From an uncultured Tateyamaria sp. (lineage in GTDB: Bacteria > Pseudomonadota > Alphaproteobacteria > Rhodobacterales > Rhodobacteraceae), in assembly GCF_947504105.1 (NCBI RefSeq), contig NZ_CANNGP010000029.1, positions 1-58,481 of the forward strand: a stretch of 58,481 bases of DNA. Direction: 5' to 3'. Within the stretch, counting starts at the first letter, position 1. Each line of letters starts with the position of its first letter. Positions 9,899-18,916 of the stretch are shown here, in pieces. The translations under genes were made by a program, and so were the position numbers. The notes beneath the pieces were generated by a model. The model did no database searches and was not told the DNA's origin. It worked only from the letters and a program-made list of their open reading frames with translations.

Positions 9899-10570
9899 AT
9901 GCGGGTCTGGATGGTGTTGGTGGCACTTGCCGCCCTGTTGGGCTGTGCGGAGCCGGTTCCATCCTCGGGTGCGGCCCGGATCATCGCCACGGGCGACAGT
10001 CTGCTGGCATGGAACGCAGCATCCAACCGATCCGTCGTAGATGCACTCGAAAAGCGGTTGAGCGCCACGGTTGTGGATCGGTCCGTCGCGGGCGCACGTT
10101 ATCACTATGTACTGCCTATCAGCGGTAGCCTGGGCCTGCGGATCGGCAGCCAATACGCCGCCGGTCGCTGGGACTGGGCGGTCATGAATGGCGGCGGCAA
10201 TGACCTGTGGCTGGGCTGCGGGTGCCGCAAATGCGACGCCCAGCTGAACAGGCTGATCAGTGCGGACGGCAAGAGCGGCACCGTGGTGGATATGGTGCGT
10301 CGGGCGCGGGCCGATGGCGCGCGGGTGATCTATGTCGGCTACCTGCGGACACCCGGCCAACCGTCGATGATCGATCACTGCCGCGACATCGGCGACGCCT
10401 ACGAGGCGCGGCTGGCCCGGATGGCAGAGGGGGACGCGGGCATCACCTTTGTCTCGATCGCGGATCTGGTGCCCCATGGCGATCTGAGCTTTCACGCAGC
10501 GGACCGCATTCATCCCTCCCCCAAGGGCAGCGCAGCGATTGCGGCCCGGATTGCCGCAGCCATGCGGTAA
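9899..10570 (+). CDS. SGNH/GDSL-family hydrolase lipoprotein
   Basis: A 223-aa secreted esterase or acyl-hydrolase-like protein. The N-terminal signal ends in a lipobox (ALLGC), predicting lipid anchoring. SGNH blocks are visible: the nucleophile Ser in [16 protein letters not shown] in block III, and the DxxH pair in DRIHPSPKG near the C-terminus. Two cysteine-bearing turns (GCGCRKCD) around residue 105 are unusual and could form disulfides. The substrate is unknown. Its TAA stop is the first base triplet of a palindromic repeat. Confidence 0.78.
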   Translation: MRVWMVLVALAALLGCAEPVPSSGAARIIATGDSLLAWNAASNRSVVDALEKRLSATVVDRSVAGARYHYVLPISGSLGLRIGSQYAAGRWDWAVMNGGGNDLWLGCGCRKCDAQLNRLISADGKSGTVVDMVRRARADGARVIYVGYLRTPGQPSMIDHCRDIGDAYEARLARMAEGDAGITFVSIADLVPHGDLSFHAADRIHPSPKGSAAIAARIAAAMR

Positions 10571-10593
10571 GGCGCACGTGTCGTACGTCCGCC
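10568..10593. repeat. Palindromic repeat element starting at a stop codon (copy 1)
   Basis: The sequence TAAGGCGCACGTGTCGTACG runs straight on from the SGNH gene stop, with a partial dyad ending TCCGCC. It matches the start of copy 2 at 16279 (TAAGGCGCA, one variable base, GTGTC). In both places the TAA is the gene's stop codon. Confidence 0.5.
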
Positions 10594-10620
10594 CCGGCGG
10601 TCCAGGGCGGGCGCGATGGA

Positions 10621-12024
10621 TCAGGAAAACACCTGCTTCAGTGCCGGAATGCGCGACAGGATCAACCAGTCGAGCGCCAGAACCGTCAACAGCGTGATCC
10701 CGGCCATCGGAAAGGCCAGCGAGATGGCAAGCCCCACAAGCACGGCCCCCTGCCAAAGCGGCATATCGCGTGGCAGCGCGGGTGCCGCCAGTCGTAGCCC
10801 GCCGGGTCGCCGTTTCCACCACATCACCACGCCCGAGACACACAAAAGCAGGACGGACAAGCAGATCAGGGTGTTGGCCAGCACGCTCCACAGGCCCAGC
10901 GTGCCCATGTGCAGAGCGATGCCCACGGCCATGGCCTTGCCCGCCAGCGAGTAGTCGGCGAACTGCACATCGGCGAGGATTTTGCCGGTGTACTGGTCGA
11001 TATGCGTGGTCCGGTCCGCCATGGGGTTTTCGCTGTCATTGCTCATGCTGTCGCGCGACAGGGTCCAGACACCATCCGCACCGCTTGGCAGGTTCAGCTG
11101 ATACCGCGCGTCGAACCCGATCTGGCGGGCCAGCATGTCCACTGTGTCGAGTGTCACGGGCGTCCCTTCGGGCATTCCCGTGATCCCCGCGCTGCTGCCG
11201 GAGGCGGGCATGGGTGTTTGCTCCAACGCCCAAGGCACTTCCTTGGGACCATGGTTCATGGAGGCGTGGATGTCGTCCGACAAGGGCACGTTGTCCCATT
11301 TCTCGGCCGGGAACTGGCTCCAGGCCTGGACCATCTTTTCGCCCCAGATGCCCGCCCAGGCGAGGCCGGAGATCAGGAAGAACACGAGAAACACCGAGAT
11401 CCAGATGCCAAAGACGCCGTGCAGGGATTTCCAGGTGGCCCGTCCGCGCCCGAAGGATGGGACAAGCGCCGTGCGCCAGCCCGCGCCACGGGGCCACCAC
11501 ATGTAGAGGCCGGTGGCGATCAGCACCATGCCGAGCGAGGCGGCGACCTCGATCATGCGGTCGCCAGTGACGCCCAAAAGCAAAGTGCCATGCACATTGT
11601 CGGCAAAGTCGTACCAGCCCGAGCGGCGGGGGAAGGTTTCGAGCACTGCCCCGCTATAGGGGTCGATGGCCACCATGGTGGCTGCGCCTTCGGCGTCCAC
11701 GCGAAAAATTGCAGCGCGGTCGTCACTGCGTGGGGCCACGTATTGGCGCAACTCTCCATCCGGGATCGCGGCAATGGCGGCCTTGGCCTGTTCGGAGACG
11801 GCCAGCGCTGCCTCTTGCGGGACCACGGGGATGCGGTCGCCGTCGCGCCCGTCAATGAAGGCGATCCAGAGCATCGCCATGCCGGTGATCGCGAGCATCG
11901 CAAAGAAGGGAATGACGTAGAGACCGGCATAGAAATGCCAGCGCCATGCGGCGCGATAAAGCTTGGAGGACGCGGTTGCGTCTTGCGCCTGTGCAGGCGT
12001 CTGGGTTGGGTCGATAGAGACCAT
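10621..12024 (-). CDS. PepSY-associated transmembrane protein
   Basis: A 467-aa inner-membrane protein of the PepSY_TM (PiuB-like) family. The first helix ([20 protein letters not shown]) carries the family's WRWHFYAGL motif. A periplasmic PepSY-like region (about residues 75-155), further helices with VHGTLLLG and LHGVFGIWI, and C-terminal helices follow. Family members are commonly linked to iron/siderophore or copper handling as membrane reductase-like proteins. It starts at 12024 behind a GAGGAAG site and sits 43 nt downstream of a small exported protein gene, likely its operon partner. Confidence 0.8.
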   Translation of the reverse strand: MVSIDPTQTPAQAQDATASSKLYRAAWRWHFYAGLYVIPFFAMLAITGMAMLWIAFIDGRDGDRIPVVPQEAALAVSEQAKAAIAAIPDGELRQYVAPRSDDRAAIFRVDAEGAATMVAIDPYSGAVLETFPRRSGWYDFADNVHGTLLLGVTGDRMIEVAASLGMVLIATGLYMWWPRGAGWRTALVPSFGRGRATWKSLHGVFGIWISVFLVFFLISGLAWAGIWGEKMVQAWSQFPAEKWDNVPLSDDIHASMNHGPKEVPWALEQTPMPASGSSAGITGMPEGTPVTLDTVDMLARQIGFDARYQLNLPSGADGVWTLSRDSMSNDSENPMADRTTHIDQYTGKILADVQFADYSLAGKAMAVGIALHMGTLGLWSVLANTLICLSVLLLCVSGVVMWWKRRPGGLRLAAPALPRDMPLWQGAVLVGLAISLAFPMAGITLLTVLALDWLILSRIPALKQVFS

Positions 12025-12067
12025 TGGGAAACTTCCTCTGTCAGATCAATGTTTTGGATTGGGTCTG

Positions 12068-12451
12068 TCAGAGCAGTGTCGGTGGTCCCCTTGGTCGGGT
12101 GCTGTCCGGACGAAGCTGCGCAAGCGCTTGCGACGCGCGGGTGAGTTTGGGGGCAAAGGCCGAGATGTGGGCCGCCTGCGCCGGGAAGTCGATGGCAGGT
12201 GCACGGTCGAGCGTAACCTGACCGGCCCAGTCGCAGAGCTGGTGCTGTGCGTCAGCCGGGTTGCCATCTGCATCGAGCGTGATGGTTGCCGTATCCAACC
12301 CGGTGCAGATCACCATGGTGATTGTGCCCGCCTGCGCCTGCGGCATGGCGCCGGGGGCGATCAACGAAAACAGCGTGAAGAGCAGCGTAAACGCGGCGCG
12401 CAAACCAGCCCTGGCCGCTGAGAACAGGCTATATGAGGGGCGCGCGGGCAT
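12068..12451 (-). CDS. Small exported protein, possibly DUF2946-like
   Basis: A 127-aa protein with a hydrophobic N-terminal segment (AFTLLFTLFSLIAPG) and two cysteines in the mature part (VICTGL and LCDWAGQ). The layout of a short exported protein with a C...LC pattern before a PepSY_TM gene resembles DUF2946 proteins near metal-uptake genes, but the match is weak. I chose the ATG at 12451 because GAGG lies 6 nt upstream; an alternative ATG at 12457 abuts that site. Confidence 0.5.
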   Translation of the reverse strand: MPARPSYSLFSAARAGLRAAFTLLFTLFSLIAPGAMPQAQAGTITMVICTGLDTATITLDADGNPADAQHQLCDWAGQVTLDRAPAIDFPAQAAHISAFAPKLTRASQALAQLRPDSTRPRGPPTLL

Positions 12452-12574
12452 GCACATCCTCTATCGATCGATCTGTTCAAAGCCTACACGCAAAACTGTC
12501 GCAGCCGCGGCGATGAACACAAATCAGCATATCAACGCTTGTGTTTCGAACAGGGGTGTGTGGCCAGGCCCCTA

Positions 12575-13393
12575 TCAGTCGCCAAGCTTCTTATGCACCT
12601 CATCGAGGTCAATCTCGCCAACAGGCATCTTGTTCGACGGATCTTCGAAATCGTACTTGAAGACCTCGAAATCGCGTTTGTAGATTTCGTAGACGAGGTG
12701 CATCGACATGTCATCGAAGTAGTCTTCGACCGGGTGGGCGCGCTTGGGGCCGTGTCCTTCACTTTCGTTGAAGCGGGGAATGTCGGCGATATCGACACCG
12801 TGCGGTGTTTCGACAGCCTGCATCACCTGCTCCATCCCCTCATTGAACTTTTCGGTCCAGATGATCTTGTCATACGTCCCGCCGTTTACGATGAACGTGC
12901 TGACGTGGCCCGACATGGCGGACCAGTGAATGTCAGGCTCCATCGGGCGACGCCAACGGATGGTGTCGCGCGCAAACAGCAGGAAGCGGCGGAACGACTT
13001 GATCTGGTCGAAGTCCTGTTTGCCGTCATCACCACCGACGTCGATCCCGTATTTCTGGATCAGAAGCGGTACGAGGTTGCCCCGATACCGTTTGCCGTTG
13101 CGCTGGATGCCGCAGATCTTGTCGAAAAAGGACGACAGGATGCGCGTGTAAGGGTTGCGCACACATGTAAAGGCATAGGACCCATGGGTTTTCACGTTGT
13201 CGGTGATCATCGGTTGGCTGGCCTCAAGCGCCCATTTGTGCATGCCGCCCTGCGCATCGTGGATGTCGCCATCGTAGAATTCGCCATGATCGGAATAGAA
13301 CATGATCTGCCCGATTGTTGAGCAGGCGCACTTTGGCACCACGCGGTAGACCACGCTTTCACTCTCTGTCATCCAGGTACCTGGAAACCCCAT
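12575..13393 (-). CDS. Sulfotransferase family protein
   Basis: A 272-aa carbohydrate-type sulfotransferase that should use PAPS. The 5'-phosphosulfate loop is seen in VPKCACSTI near residue 19 and the 3'-phosphate motif in CVRNPYTRILSSFFDK near residue 76, the pattern of Golgi-type (Sulfotransfer_2) enzymes. The acceptor is probably a surface glycan. It diverges from a glycosyltransferase gene across a 140-bp AT-rich gap, suggesting both modify the same polysaccharide. The start could also be the ATG at 13372. Confidence 0.8.
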   Translation of the reverse strand: MGFPGTWMTESESVVYRVVPKCACSTIGQIMFYSDHGEFYDGDIHDAQGGMHKWALEASQPMITDNVKTHGSYAFTCVRNPYTRILSSFFDKICGIQRNGKRYRGNLVPLLIQKYGIDVGGDDGKQDFDQIKSFRRFLLFARDTIRWRRPMEPDIHWSAMSGHVSTFIVNGGTYDKIIWTEKFNEGMEQVMQAVETPHGVDIADIPRFNESEGHGPKRAHPVEDYFDDMSMHLVYEIYKRDFEVFKYDFEDPSNKMPVGEIDLDEVHKKLGD

Positions 13394-13533
13394 ACAACTT
13401 GCCCTTTTTACTTGCTGCGATCCTTGCCTCTCGCGTTGTCGCGCAAAAAAGCAAAGAAATCCTGTTTATTCAATCTCTCCTTAGCTTTATCTACGTAAAC
13501 AATCGCGTGCTAAGAGGCAGTAAAGTTTCCTAA

Positions 13534-15111
13534 ATGGCAAAAATCGCCTACATCCTGCTGTGTCACAAAGACCCGGAGGCCATCATCAAGCAGGCGGAGC
13601 GTCTGACGGCGGCGGGCGATTATATGGCCATCCACTTCGATGCCCGTGCCAGCGGTGCCGCATTTGCCCAGATCAGGTCAGCACTCAAAGACAACTCAAA
13701 TGTGACATTTTCCCATCGCCGCATCAAGTGCGGCTGGGGCGAATGGAGCCTTGTCCAGGCCACGTTATACGCCGTTGAAAGCGCGGTGAAAGCCTTTCCA
13801 CGGGCGACCCATTTCTACATGCTTTCAGGCGACTGCATGGCCATCAAATCTGCCGAGTACACGCACCGCTTTCTTGATGACAACGACGCCGACTTTATCG
13901 AGAGCTTCGACTACTTCGAGAGCGACTGGATCAAGACGGGGATGAAGGAAGAGCGGCTGATCTATCGCCACTTCTTTAATGAACGCACCCAGAAATGGCG
14001 GTTCTATACCAGCTACCATTTACAGCAACGCTTTGGGATCAAACGTGAAATTCCGGCCGATATACAGGTACAGATTGGCAGCCAGTGGTGGTGCCTGCGG
14101 CGTCGGACTATCGAATGGGTCCTGGACTTTACCCGCCAGCGCAAGGACGTGATGCGCTTTTTCCGGACGACCTGGATTCCGGACGAGACATTCTTTCAGA
14201 CCATCGTGCGCCACGTGGTGCCGGAGGAGGAAATTCGGACGCGGACGCTGACCTTCCTGATGTTCACGGACTATGGCATGCCGGTGACCTTCTATGATGA
14301 TCACTATGACCTGCTGCTGAGCCAGGATTTCCTGTTTGCCCGCAAGATCAGCGCGGAAGCGAAGGACCTGAAACGCCGCCTTGGCCTGCTGTATGCGGCG
14401 GAGAATGTGCAGTTCCAGATTTCGAACGAAGGGGCGAGCCTGTTCAAGTTCCTGACCGGACGGGGTCGGATCGGGCGCCGTTTTGCGACCCGGTTCTGGG
14501 AAACCGAAAGCACCTTGGGGCGTAACCGCGAGCTGCTGATCATCGTCTGTAAGAAGTGGCACGTTGCCAAGCGGCTGCTCGAACGCATCCGGGTCACAAC
14601 CAATGTTCCTGCAATCGAGTATCTGTTCAACGAAGAGCATACGCCTCTGCCCGATCTTGGTGGCATCCAGACAACCTTGGAAAAGCGCACGCGCCACAGG
14701 CGTGCGTTGATGCGGATGCTGTTTGACTATTTTGACACTGATCGTCTGATCGTCTGCATGGATCCGGGCAACCTGGACCTGTTGCAGGACTTTGCGGGCG
14801 ATCGGTCAATCACGCGGATGCTGGAAGTTCAGTGCGCTTTTTCCGATGACTACCTGATTGGGCATGCCATGCGTGTGGGGCTTGCCGGAGAACAGACAAG
14901 CACCGAGACGCTGGAACGTTTGTTGCCCACGATCCGCAACGATATGACGTTCGAGTCTGATCGCATCCGCGATGCGAATTTCGAACACTTGGATCGGATC
15001 CAGGAAATTGCGGATCTGGATGACAACGCGTCTGCACTGTCTCGCTTTTTGAGCGTCCCGCCTGAGAAGGCGCGCGAGATCGCGTCTGTCGACTACCTGT
15101 TTTCGGACTAG
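13534..15111 (+). CDS. GT14 family (core-2/I-branching type) beta-1,6-N-acetylglucosaminyltransferase-like protein
   Basis: A 525-aa protein. Residues 1-280 match the Branch domain plan: MAKIAYILLCHKDPEAI at the N-terminus, MAIHFDARASG, and THFYMLSGDCMAIKS with the substrate-site region, followed by GSQWWCLRR. Residues about 290-525 are a separate domain seen in Rhodobacteraceae GT14 proteins and named, as I recall, DUF5928. No signal peptide or membrane segment is evident, so it is cytoplasmic or peripheral. It is divergent from the sulfotransferase. The natural acceptor is unknown. Confidence 0.8.
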   Translation: MAKIAYILLCHKDPEAIIKQAERLTAAGDYMAIHFDARASGAAFAQIRSALKDNSNVTFSHRRIKCGWGEWSLVQATLYAVESAVKAFPRATHFYMLSGDCMAIKSAEYTHRFLDDNDADFIESFDYFESDWIKTGMKEERLIYRHFFNERTQKWRFYTSYHLQQRFGIKREIPADIQVQIGSQWWCLRRRTIEWVLDFTRQRKDVMRFFRTTWIPDETFFQTIVRHVVPEEEIRTRTLTFLMFTDYGMPVTFYDDHYDLLLSQDFLFARKISAEAKDLKRRLGLLYAAENVQFQISNEGASLFKFLTGRGRIGRRFATRFWETESTLGRNRELLIIVCKKWHVAKRLLERIRVTTNVPAIEYLFNEEHTPLPDLGGIQTTLEKRTRHRRALMRMLFDYFDTDRLIVCMDPGNLDLLQDFAGDRSITRMLEVQCAFSDDYLIGHAMRVGLAGEQTSTETLERLLPTIRNDMTFESDRIRDANFEHLDRIQEIADLDDNASALSRFLSVPPEKAREIASVDYLFSD

Positions 15112-15162
15112 TTTGCGGCTTTGCGGTCGCACTGGTCGGGCCGCTTGCCTATAGACGCTGTC

Positions 15163-16281
15163 ATGTCCACGCAAACCACAGCCCCGATCTTTGCCATCAC
15201 CTTGCCCGGGATGGAGGATACGCTTGCCAGCGAGGCGCGCGCGCATGGCTTTGATGTGCAAGGCGTGACACCGGGTGGCGTTCATATCGGTGGCGGGTGG
15301 CCCGAGATTTGGCGCGCCAATCTTGAGCTGCGCGGTGCAACGCGGGTCTTGTGGCGCATGGGGTCCTTCATGGCGTTCCATCTGGCCCAGCTGGACAAGC
15401 GGGCCCGCAAGTTTCCATGGGCAGAGGTGGTGCGCCCGGATGTGCCTGTGCGGGTTGAGGTTGCGACCTCGCGCAAATCCAAGATTTATCATGCCGGTGC
15501 TGCGACCAAGCGAATTGAAACAGCTTTGGTTGAAAGCGCGGGCATGACCGTGGCAAGCGACGCGCCCATCACCCTGAAGATACGCATTGACGACAACCGG
15601 GTGACGATCAGTGTGGATACGTCTGGCGAGCCTTTGCACAAACGCGGCCACAAGGAAGCGGTGGGCAAGGCCCCCATGCGCGAGACGCTGGCTGCGCTGT
15701 TTCTGCGCCAATGCGGCTATGACGGGACGCAGCCGGTTTTTGACCCGATGTGCGGATCGGGCACTTTTGTCATCGAAGCCGCAGAGATCGCTGCCGGGTT
15801 GCAGGCCGGGCGGGCGCGGAGTTTTGCCTTTGAGCATCTTGCTGGCTTTGACGTAGGCACTGTGTCGGACCTGCGCACGTTTGAGCGGCGGGGCGCACCT
15901 GAGGTGCGCCTTACCGGATCGGACCGGGATCAGGGCGTCATTGCCATGGCGCAAGCCAATGCCGAAAGGGCTGGGGTGGCAGATTTAGTCCAGTTTGATC
16001 AGGGAAGTGCGGGCGATATCACCCCGCCCGATGGGCCGCCCGGCCTTGTTATCGTGAACCCGCCCTACGGCGCGCGGATCGGCAACAAAAAGGCGCTTTA
16101 CCCCGTCTATGGCCGGTTGGGACAGGTGCTGGCAGAACGGTTTTCGGGCTGGCACGTGGGCATTGTGACCAGCGAGGCATCATTGGCGAAAGCAACCGGT
16201 TTGCCGTTTGAACCCGAAGGACCAAGCATCGCCCATGGCGGGTTGCGGGTGAAACTGTGGCGCACCGGACCTTTGCCGTAA
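15163..16281 (+). CDS. THUMP-domain class I SAM-dependent rRNA/RNA guanine-N2 methyltransferase (RlmL N-domain type)
   Basis: A 372-aa enzyme with an N-terminal ferredoxin-like/THUMP region (residues about 1-160) and a Rossmann methyltransferase domain. The SAM motif is seen in DPMCGSGTFVIEAA and the catalytic N6/N2-type motif in VNPPYGARIG. This plan matches the YpsC/RlmL-N family that makes m2G2445 in 23S rRNA. The ATG at 16163 minus 1000, i.e. 15163, begins MSTQTTAPIFAITLPGMED. The stop codon is embedded in a large palindromic structure. Confidence 0.85.
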   Translation: MSTQTTAPIFAITLPGMEDTLASEARAHGFDVQGVTPGGVHIGGGWPEIWRANLELRGATRVLWRMGSFMAFHLAQLDKRARKFPWAEVVRPDVPVRVEVATSRKSKIYHAGAATKRIETALVESAGMTVASDAPITLKIRIDDNRVTISVDTSGEPLHKRGHKEAVGKAPMRETLAALFLRQCGYDGTQPVFDPMCGSGTFVIEAAEIAAGLQAGRARSFAFEHLAGFDVGTVSDLRTFERRGAPEVRLTGSDRDQGVIAMAQANAERAGVADLVQFDQGSAGDITPPDGPPGLVIVNPPYGARIGNKKALYPVYGRLGQVLAERFSGWHVGIVTSEASLAKATGLPFEPEGPSIAHGGLRVKLWRTGPLP

Positions 16282-16365
16282 GGCGCAGGTGTCCTGCGCC
16301 GGGCGCGGCGGATCAAGATCCGCCTTACGGGGCATTTCACCTGCAAGGCGGAGGTGTCCTCCGCC
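16277..16365. repeat. Three tandem hairpins with an outer cruciform arm between convergent genes (copy 2 of the repeat)
   Basis: Hairpin 1: GGCGCAGG/CCTGCGCC (16282-16300, loop TGT). Hairpin 2: GGCGGATC/GATCCGCC (16307-16324). Hairpin 3: GGCGGAGG/CCTCCGCC (16347-16365, loop TGT). In addition CCGTAAGGCG at 16277-16286 is the reverse complement of CGCCTTACGG at 16321-16330, enclosing hairpin 1. It fills the gap between two convergent stop codons and may act as a bidirectional terminator or be a REP-like element. Confidence 0.75.
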
Positions 16366-17013
16366 CTATTTCGATTTCCACGTGTCCAACCAGCGCCGGA
16401 TGCGGCCGCGCCGCTCGGACACGGCATCGCCTGCCGCTTCCCAGCTGTCTTGAATCTCTTCCAGTCGCGGATCGATCCGTGACCTGCGGAAGCGCCGCCA
16501 GCGCACCCAGATCGCGTAGAAAATCGCAGCAATGACCATCAGGACCAGGATATTGACCCACGGAATACCCTTGGACGCATCCGGCCCCTCGATCTGACGC
16601 AAGGATATCGCGTTGGGGAAAATCGTCAGGAACTCGTTCCGCCATCCATAATGCGTCAGCAGATACCATTCCGGTGCACCCCGGGTCGAAACGGAATCCG
16701 CCGCCTCGGTGTAGAGGTTCGAGGTGTCGAACTTGAAATAGGGTGGCCAGCTCCAGCCTGTATCTTCGTTCCGGTACACCATGGGCCGCCCGTTGGCGCG
16801 TACCGTCTGGATGAACTGCACATCCCGGTTGATCAGCCCATCGGACTGCGTGTCGGGCCGGGACCAGAACATGCGCGTCCAGTCCCCAAGTTCTTGCCGT
16901 TCTTCATAGGTGTTCACGATCCGCACGATGTCACGCTGGGGCAGCGTGTAGTGCAGGAACGCCCCCACCACGACCCAGAAGGCAATCAGTAATGTCCAGC
17001 CGATGTAACGCAT
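16366..17013 (-). CDS. DUF1523 family membrane protein
   Basis: A 215-aa protein with an N-terminal helix (IGWTLLIAFWVVVGAFL), an extracytoplasmic middle region with LPQRDIVRIVNTYEERQ, a second helix near residues 150-170, and a basic C-terminal cytoplasmic tail. It matches my recollection of DUF1523, a family found mainly in Rhodobacteraceae with no known function. It is the last gene of the minus-strand AAA+ cluster, 10 nt after the preceding gene. The triple hairpin immediately follows its stop. Confidence 0.78.
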   Translation of the reverse strand: MRYIGWTLLIAFWVVVGAFLHYTLPQRDIVRIVNTYEERQELGDWTRMFWSRPDTQSDGLINRDVQFIQTVRANGRPMVYRNEDTGWSWPPYFKFDTSNLYTEAADSVSTRGAPEWYLLTHYGWRNEFLTIFPNAISLRQIEGPDASKGIPWVNILVLMVIAAIFYAIWVRWRRFRRSRIDPRLEEIQDSWEAAGDAVSERRGRIRRWLDTWKSK

Positions 17014-17023
17014 AACGTCCCCT

Positions 17024-17287
17024 TCAGGCGAAATTCACAAGATAAATGATCAACCCCACAAGGAAGATCGGCACGATATAGACCCCGAGGATCAGCTTGC
17101 GCCTGAGCGATCCATTGTAGTCGGCCAGCCCGTCTTGCACGTAGGCCTCGCGCGGGCCGGGCTTGTCGCCGGTATCCCATTCCTCTTCCAGCCGGTCGCG
17201 CGCCCGCGCCCGAGAGTAGAGCGACAGACAGACATAGATCACCGTCAGCGCGACAAACGCGATCAGGAACAGTCGGGCCAATACCAT
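17024..17287 (-). CDS. Small two-helix membrane protein of the AAA+ cluster
   Basis: An 87-aa protein with an N-terminal helix (LFLIAFVALTVIYVCLSLY), a charged loop rich in Arg/Glu/Asp (about residues 25-60) and a C-terminal helix (LILGVYIVPIFLVGLIIYLV). Its ribosome-binding site AGGAGG is made from the last two Arg codons of the upstream 443-aa gene, which ends 4 nt before this start. No family was recognised. Confidence 0.72.
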   Translation of the reverse strand: MVLARLFLIAFVALTVIYVCLSLYSRARARDRLEEEWDTGDKPGPREAYVQDGLADYNGSLRRKLILGVYIVPIFLVGLIIYLVNFA

Positions 17288-17291
17288 AATC

Positions 17292-18623
17292 TTACCTCCT
17301 CACCGCGCCCCAGGGGCCAACCCGCGCGATCAGGTCGCGGGGCTGTGGGGCCGGGTCCATGGGCGCGTCGTGACCAAACAAAGCCTGCCGCGCGCCAACC
17401 TTGTCGGCCTTGTACTCGGCTTCGAGATATTGCGCGACATATTCCTTTTTCGCCTCGGGCCATGTGGCATAGGCCGCATAGAACGCCTGTTTGTGGCAGA
17501 TAAAGAGCTGGCGCACGTCGCGCGGGCAAAGCTCGGCCAGCAGCATGTTCACGAGATCGGCATCCGGCGTGTCGGCTGCGCGCAGCGTGTAGAAATAGGC
17601 GGGATGTTCCGAGCTGATCCGCGGCCACTTGCCCCCGTTCTCGGCCCAGTTGACCAGATCGGCCAGCCCGCGGAAATCATCCGGCAGCAGGTGCGCATGT
17701 TCGCGGGCCAGCCTGCGCATGTCACGTCTGCTTGTTCCGGCCAAGTCCACGCCCGCCTCTGTCACGGTCGAGACCAGAATGAAGTCCATCTTCTGCCGCA
17801 GGATTGCGGTCCCGTTGATGCCGCGCGCCTTCACCACCGGTTCAACCAGATCGTTGTATTCGAGGAATTTGGCGATCCGGTTCCGGTCGGTCAGGTCGAA
17901 TGTGTATTTGGTCGGCACACCTTCGGGCTTGTCCCCCGCTGCAATGGTGGCCGGGTGGTCGAGCGTCTGGAAGATGTAGAGCCCGCCGAAATGCGCGGTC
18001 CAGAAGTTGCCCTTGTCCATCTTCAGCGGTTTCAGCTTGACCGGGTTGCGGGTCACATCGCCCGTTTGCCCGGCAAGCTGGATCATCTCGCCAATCAGCA
18101 CGTCATCGAACCACGCGTCGTCTTCGCTCAGGAACCTGTCGACCTTGCCCGCCAGTGTGTCAGCATTGCGCACCGTGCCCCGGGTCGTGTCCGCCTCGAC
18201 CGTGATGGCGCGCAAGTCAAAGAGACGCGCGGGCTGAGAGATGTCGTAGACCGTGTTTACAAGTTCCCCCGCCACGGCATCGCGGGCGGTGAGGGCAAAG
18301 AGGGCAGCCTCGTTTTCCGCGATGAACCGTTTGAGGATGCCATGCGAGGTGGAGAATTTCGCATCGAGCAGCGGGCATTTGCATTGCTCGGTCGACAGCA
18401 GGATGAACTGCCGGTTGACCCCGTTGTGGTTGAGGTAGAGCGGATCGTTCAGCTCGTTGCCGACCTCGGGCGAGTAGCCGGAGATGTCGATGTAGAAATC
18501 GGTGAGCGCGGTGCGCTTGCCTGTCAGGTGTTCAAGCGCGCGGTTGTAGCGTTCGACCAGCGCGGGCGAGGCCACGTGGAACAGGTTGCCGAACATCAGG
18601 CCACGTTGAATGAGGCGGATCAT
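17292..18623 (-). CDS. Conserved protein of unknown function (possibly DUF6638)
   Basis: A 443-aa soluble-looking protein starting MIRLIQRGLMFGNLFHV. No catalytic motif stands out. It has a Cys-x-Cys pair (STEQCKCPLL, about residue 80) and a conserved-looking C-terminal helical region. I recall a Rhodobacterales family of this length and N-terminus named DUF6638, but I cannot verify that here. The ATG at 18623 overlaps the stop of the preceding small membrane gene (ATGA), fixing the start. Its position next to an AAA+ ATPase suggests a partner or substrate role. Confidence 0.72.
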   Translation of the reverse strand: MIRLIQRGLMFGNLFHVASPALVERYNRALEHLTGKRTALTDFYIDISGYSPEVGNELNDPLYLNHNGVNRQFILLSTEQCKCPLLDAKFSTSHGILKRFIAENEAALFALTARDAVAGELVNTVYDISQPARLFDLRAITVEADTTRGTVRNADTLAGKVDRFLSEDDAWFDDVLIGEMIQLAGQTGDVTRNPVKLKPLKMDKGNFWTAHFGGLYIFQTLDHPATIAAGDKPEGVPTKYTFDLTDRNRIAKFLEYNDLVEPVVKARGINGTAILRQKMDFILVSTVTEAGVDLAGTSRRDMRRLAREHAHLLPDDFRGLADLVNWAENGGKWPRISSEHPAYFYTLRAADTPDADLVNMLLAELCPRDVRQLFICHKQAFYAAYATWPEAKKEYVAQYLEAEYKADKVGARQALFGHDAPMDPAPQPRDLIARVGPWGAVRR

Positions 18624-18916
18624 GAGCGGTCCCTTCTGAGTTGCGCGAGCCGCACGACCAGCACGCCGACGCTGGGCATGCTGAGCGACAGGAGCGCGTT
18701 GGCAAACCCGGCTTCCCCGCTTGGGCCGAGGATGGGGAGCGGCAGGCCCATGGCTTGGATAACAAGCACGAGGAGGGCCGCGATACCGATGATGATGCTG
18801 GTGCAGAGCATGCCAAACAGGAAGTCGGGCAGCGGGAGTGCACGTTTGAGCATCGCAGGCAGGACCCATGCGGCGGCCACGACAAGGCCCATGGCGATGA
18901 TACCGGTGACGATCAT
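18620..18916 (-). CDS. Small multi-helix membrane protein (98 aa)
   Basis: Two to three hydrophobic helices: IVTGIIAMGLVVAAAWVLP, TSIIIGIAALLVLVIQAMG and a C-terminal LLSLSMPSVGVLVVRL, ending in a basic tail. It overlaps both neighbours by 4 nt (ATGA at each end). Its size and plan resemble the preceding 97-aa protein, and the two may form a heteromeric membrane unit. No family recognised. Confidence 0.7.
   Translation of the reverse strand: MIVTGIIAMGLVVAAAWVLPAMLKRALPLPDFLFGMLCTSIIIGIAALLVLVIQAMGLPLPILGPSGEAGFANALLSLSMPSVGVLVVRLAQLRRDRS

Noticed and set aside
9785-10891. Upstream extension of the smpB frame to 527 aa
   Set aside because: The extra part overlaps the SGNH gene on the other strand and part of the PepSY gene, and SmpB homologues begin at MAQGKS-type sequence.
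12068-12451. Iron or copper regulator site for the PepSY pair
   Set aside because: I looked for a Fur-type or CueR-type dyad upstream and saw none.
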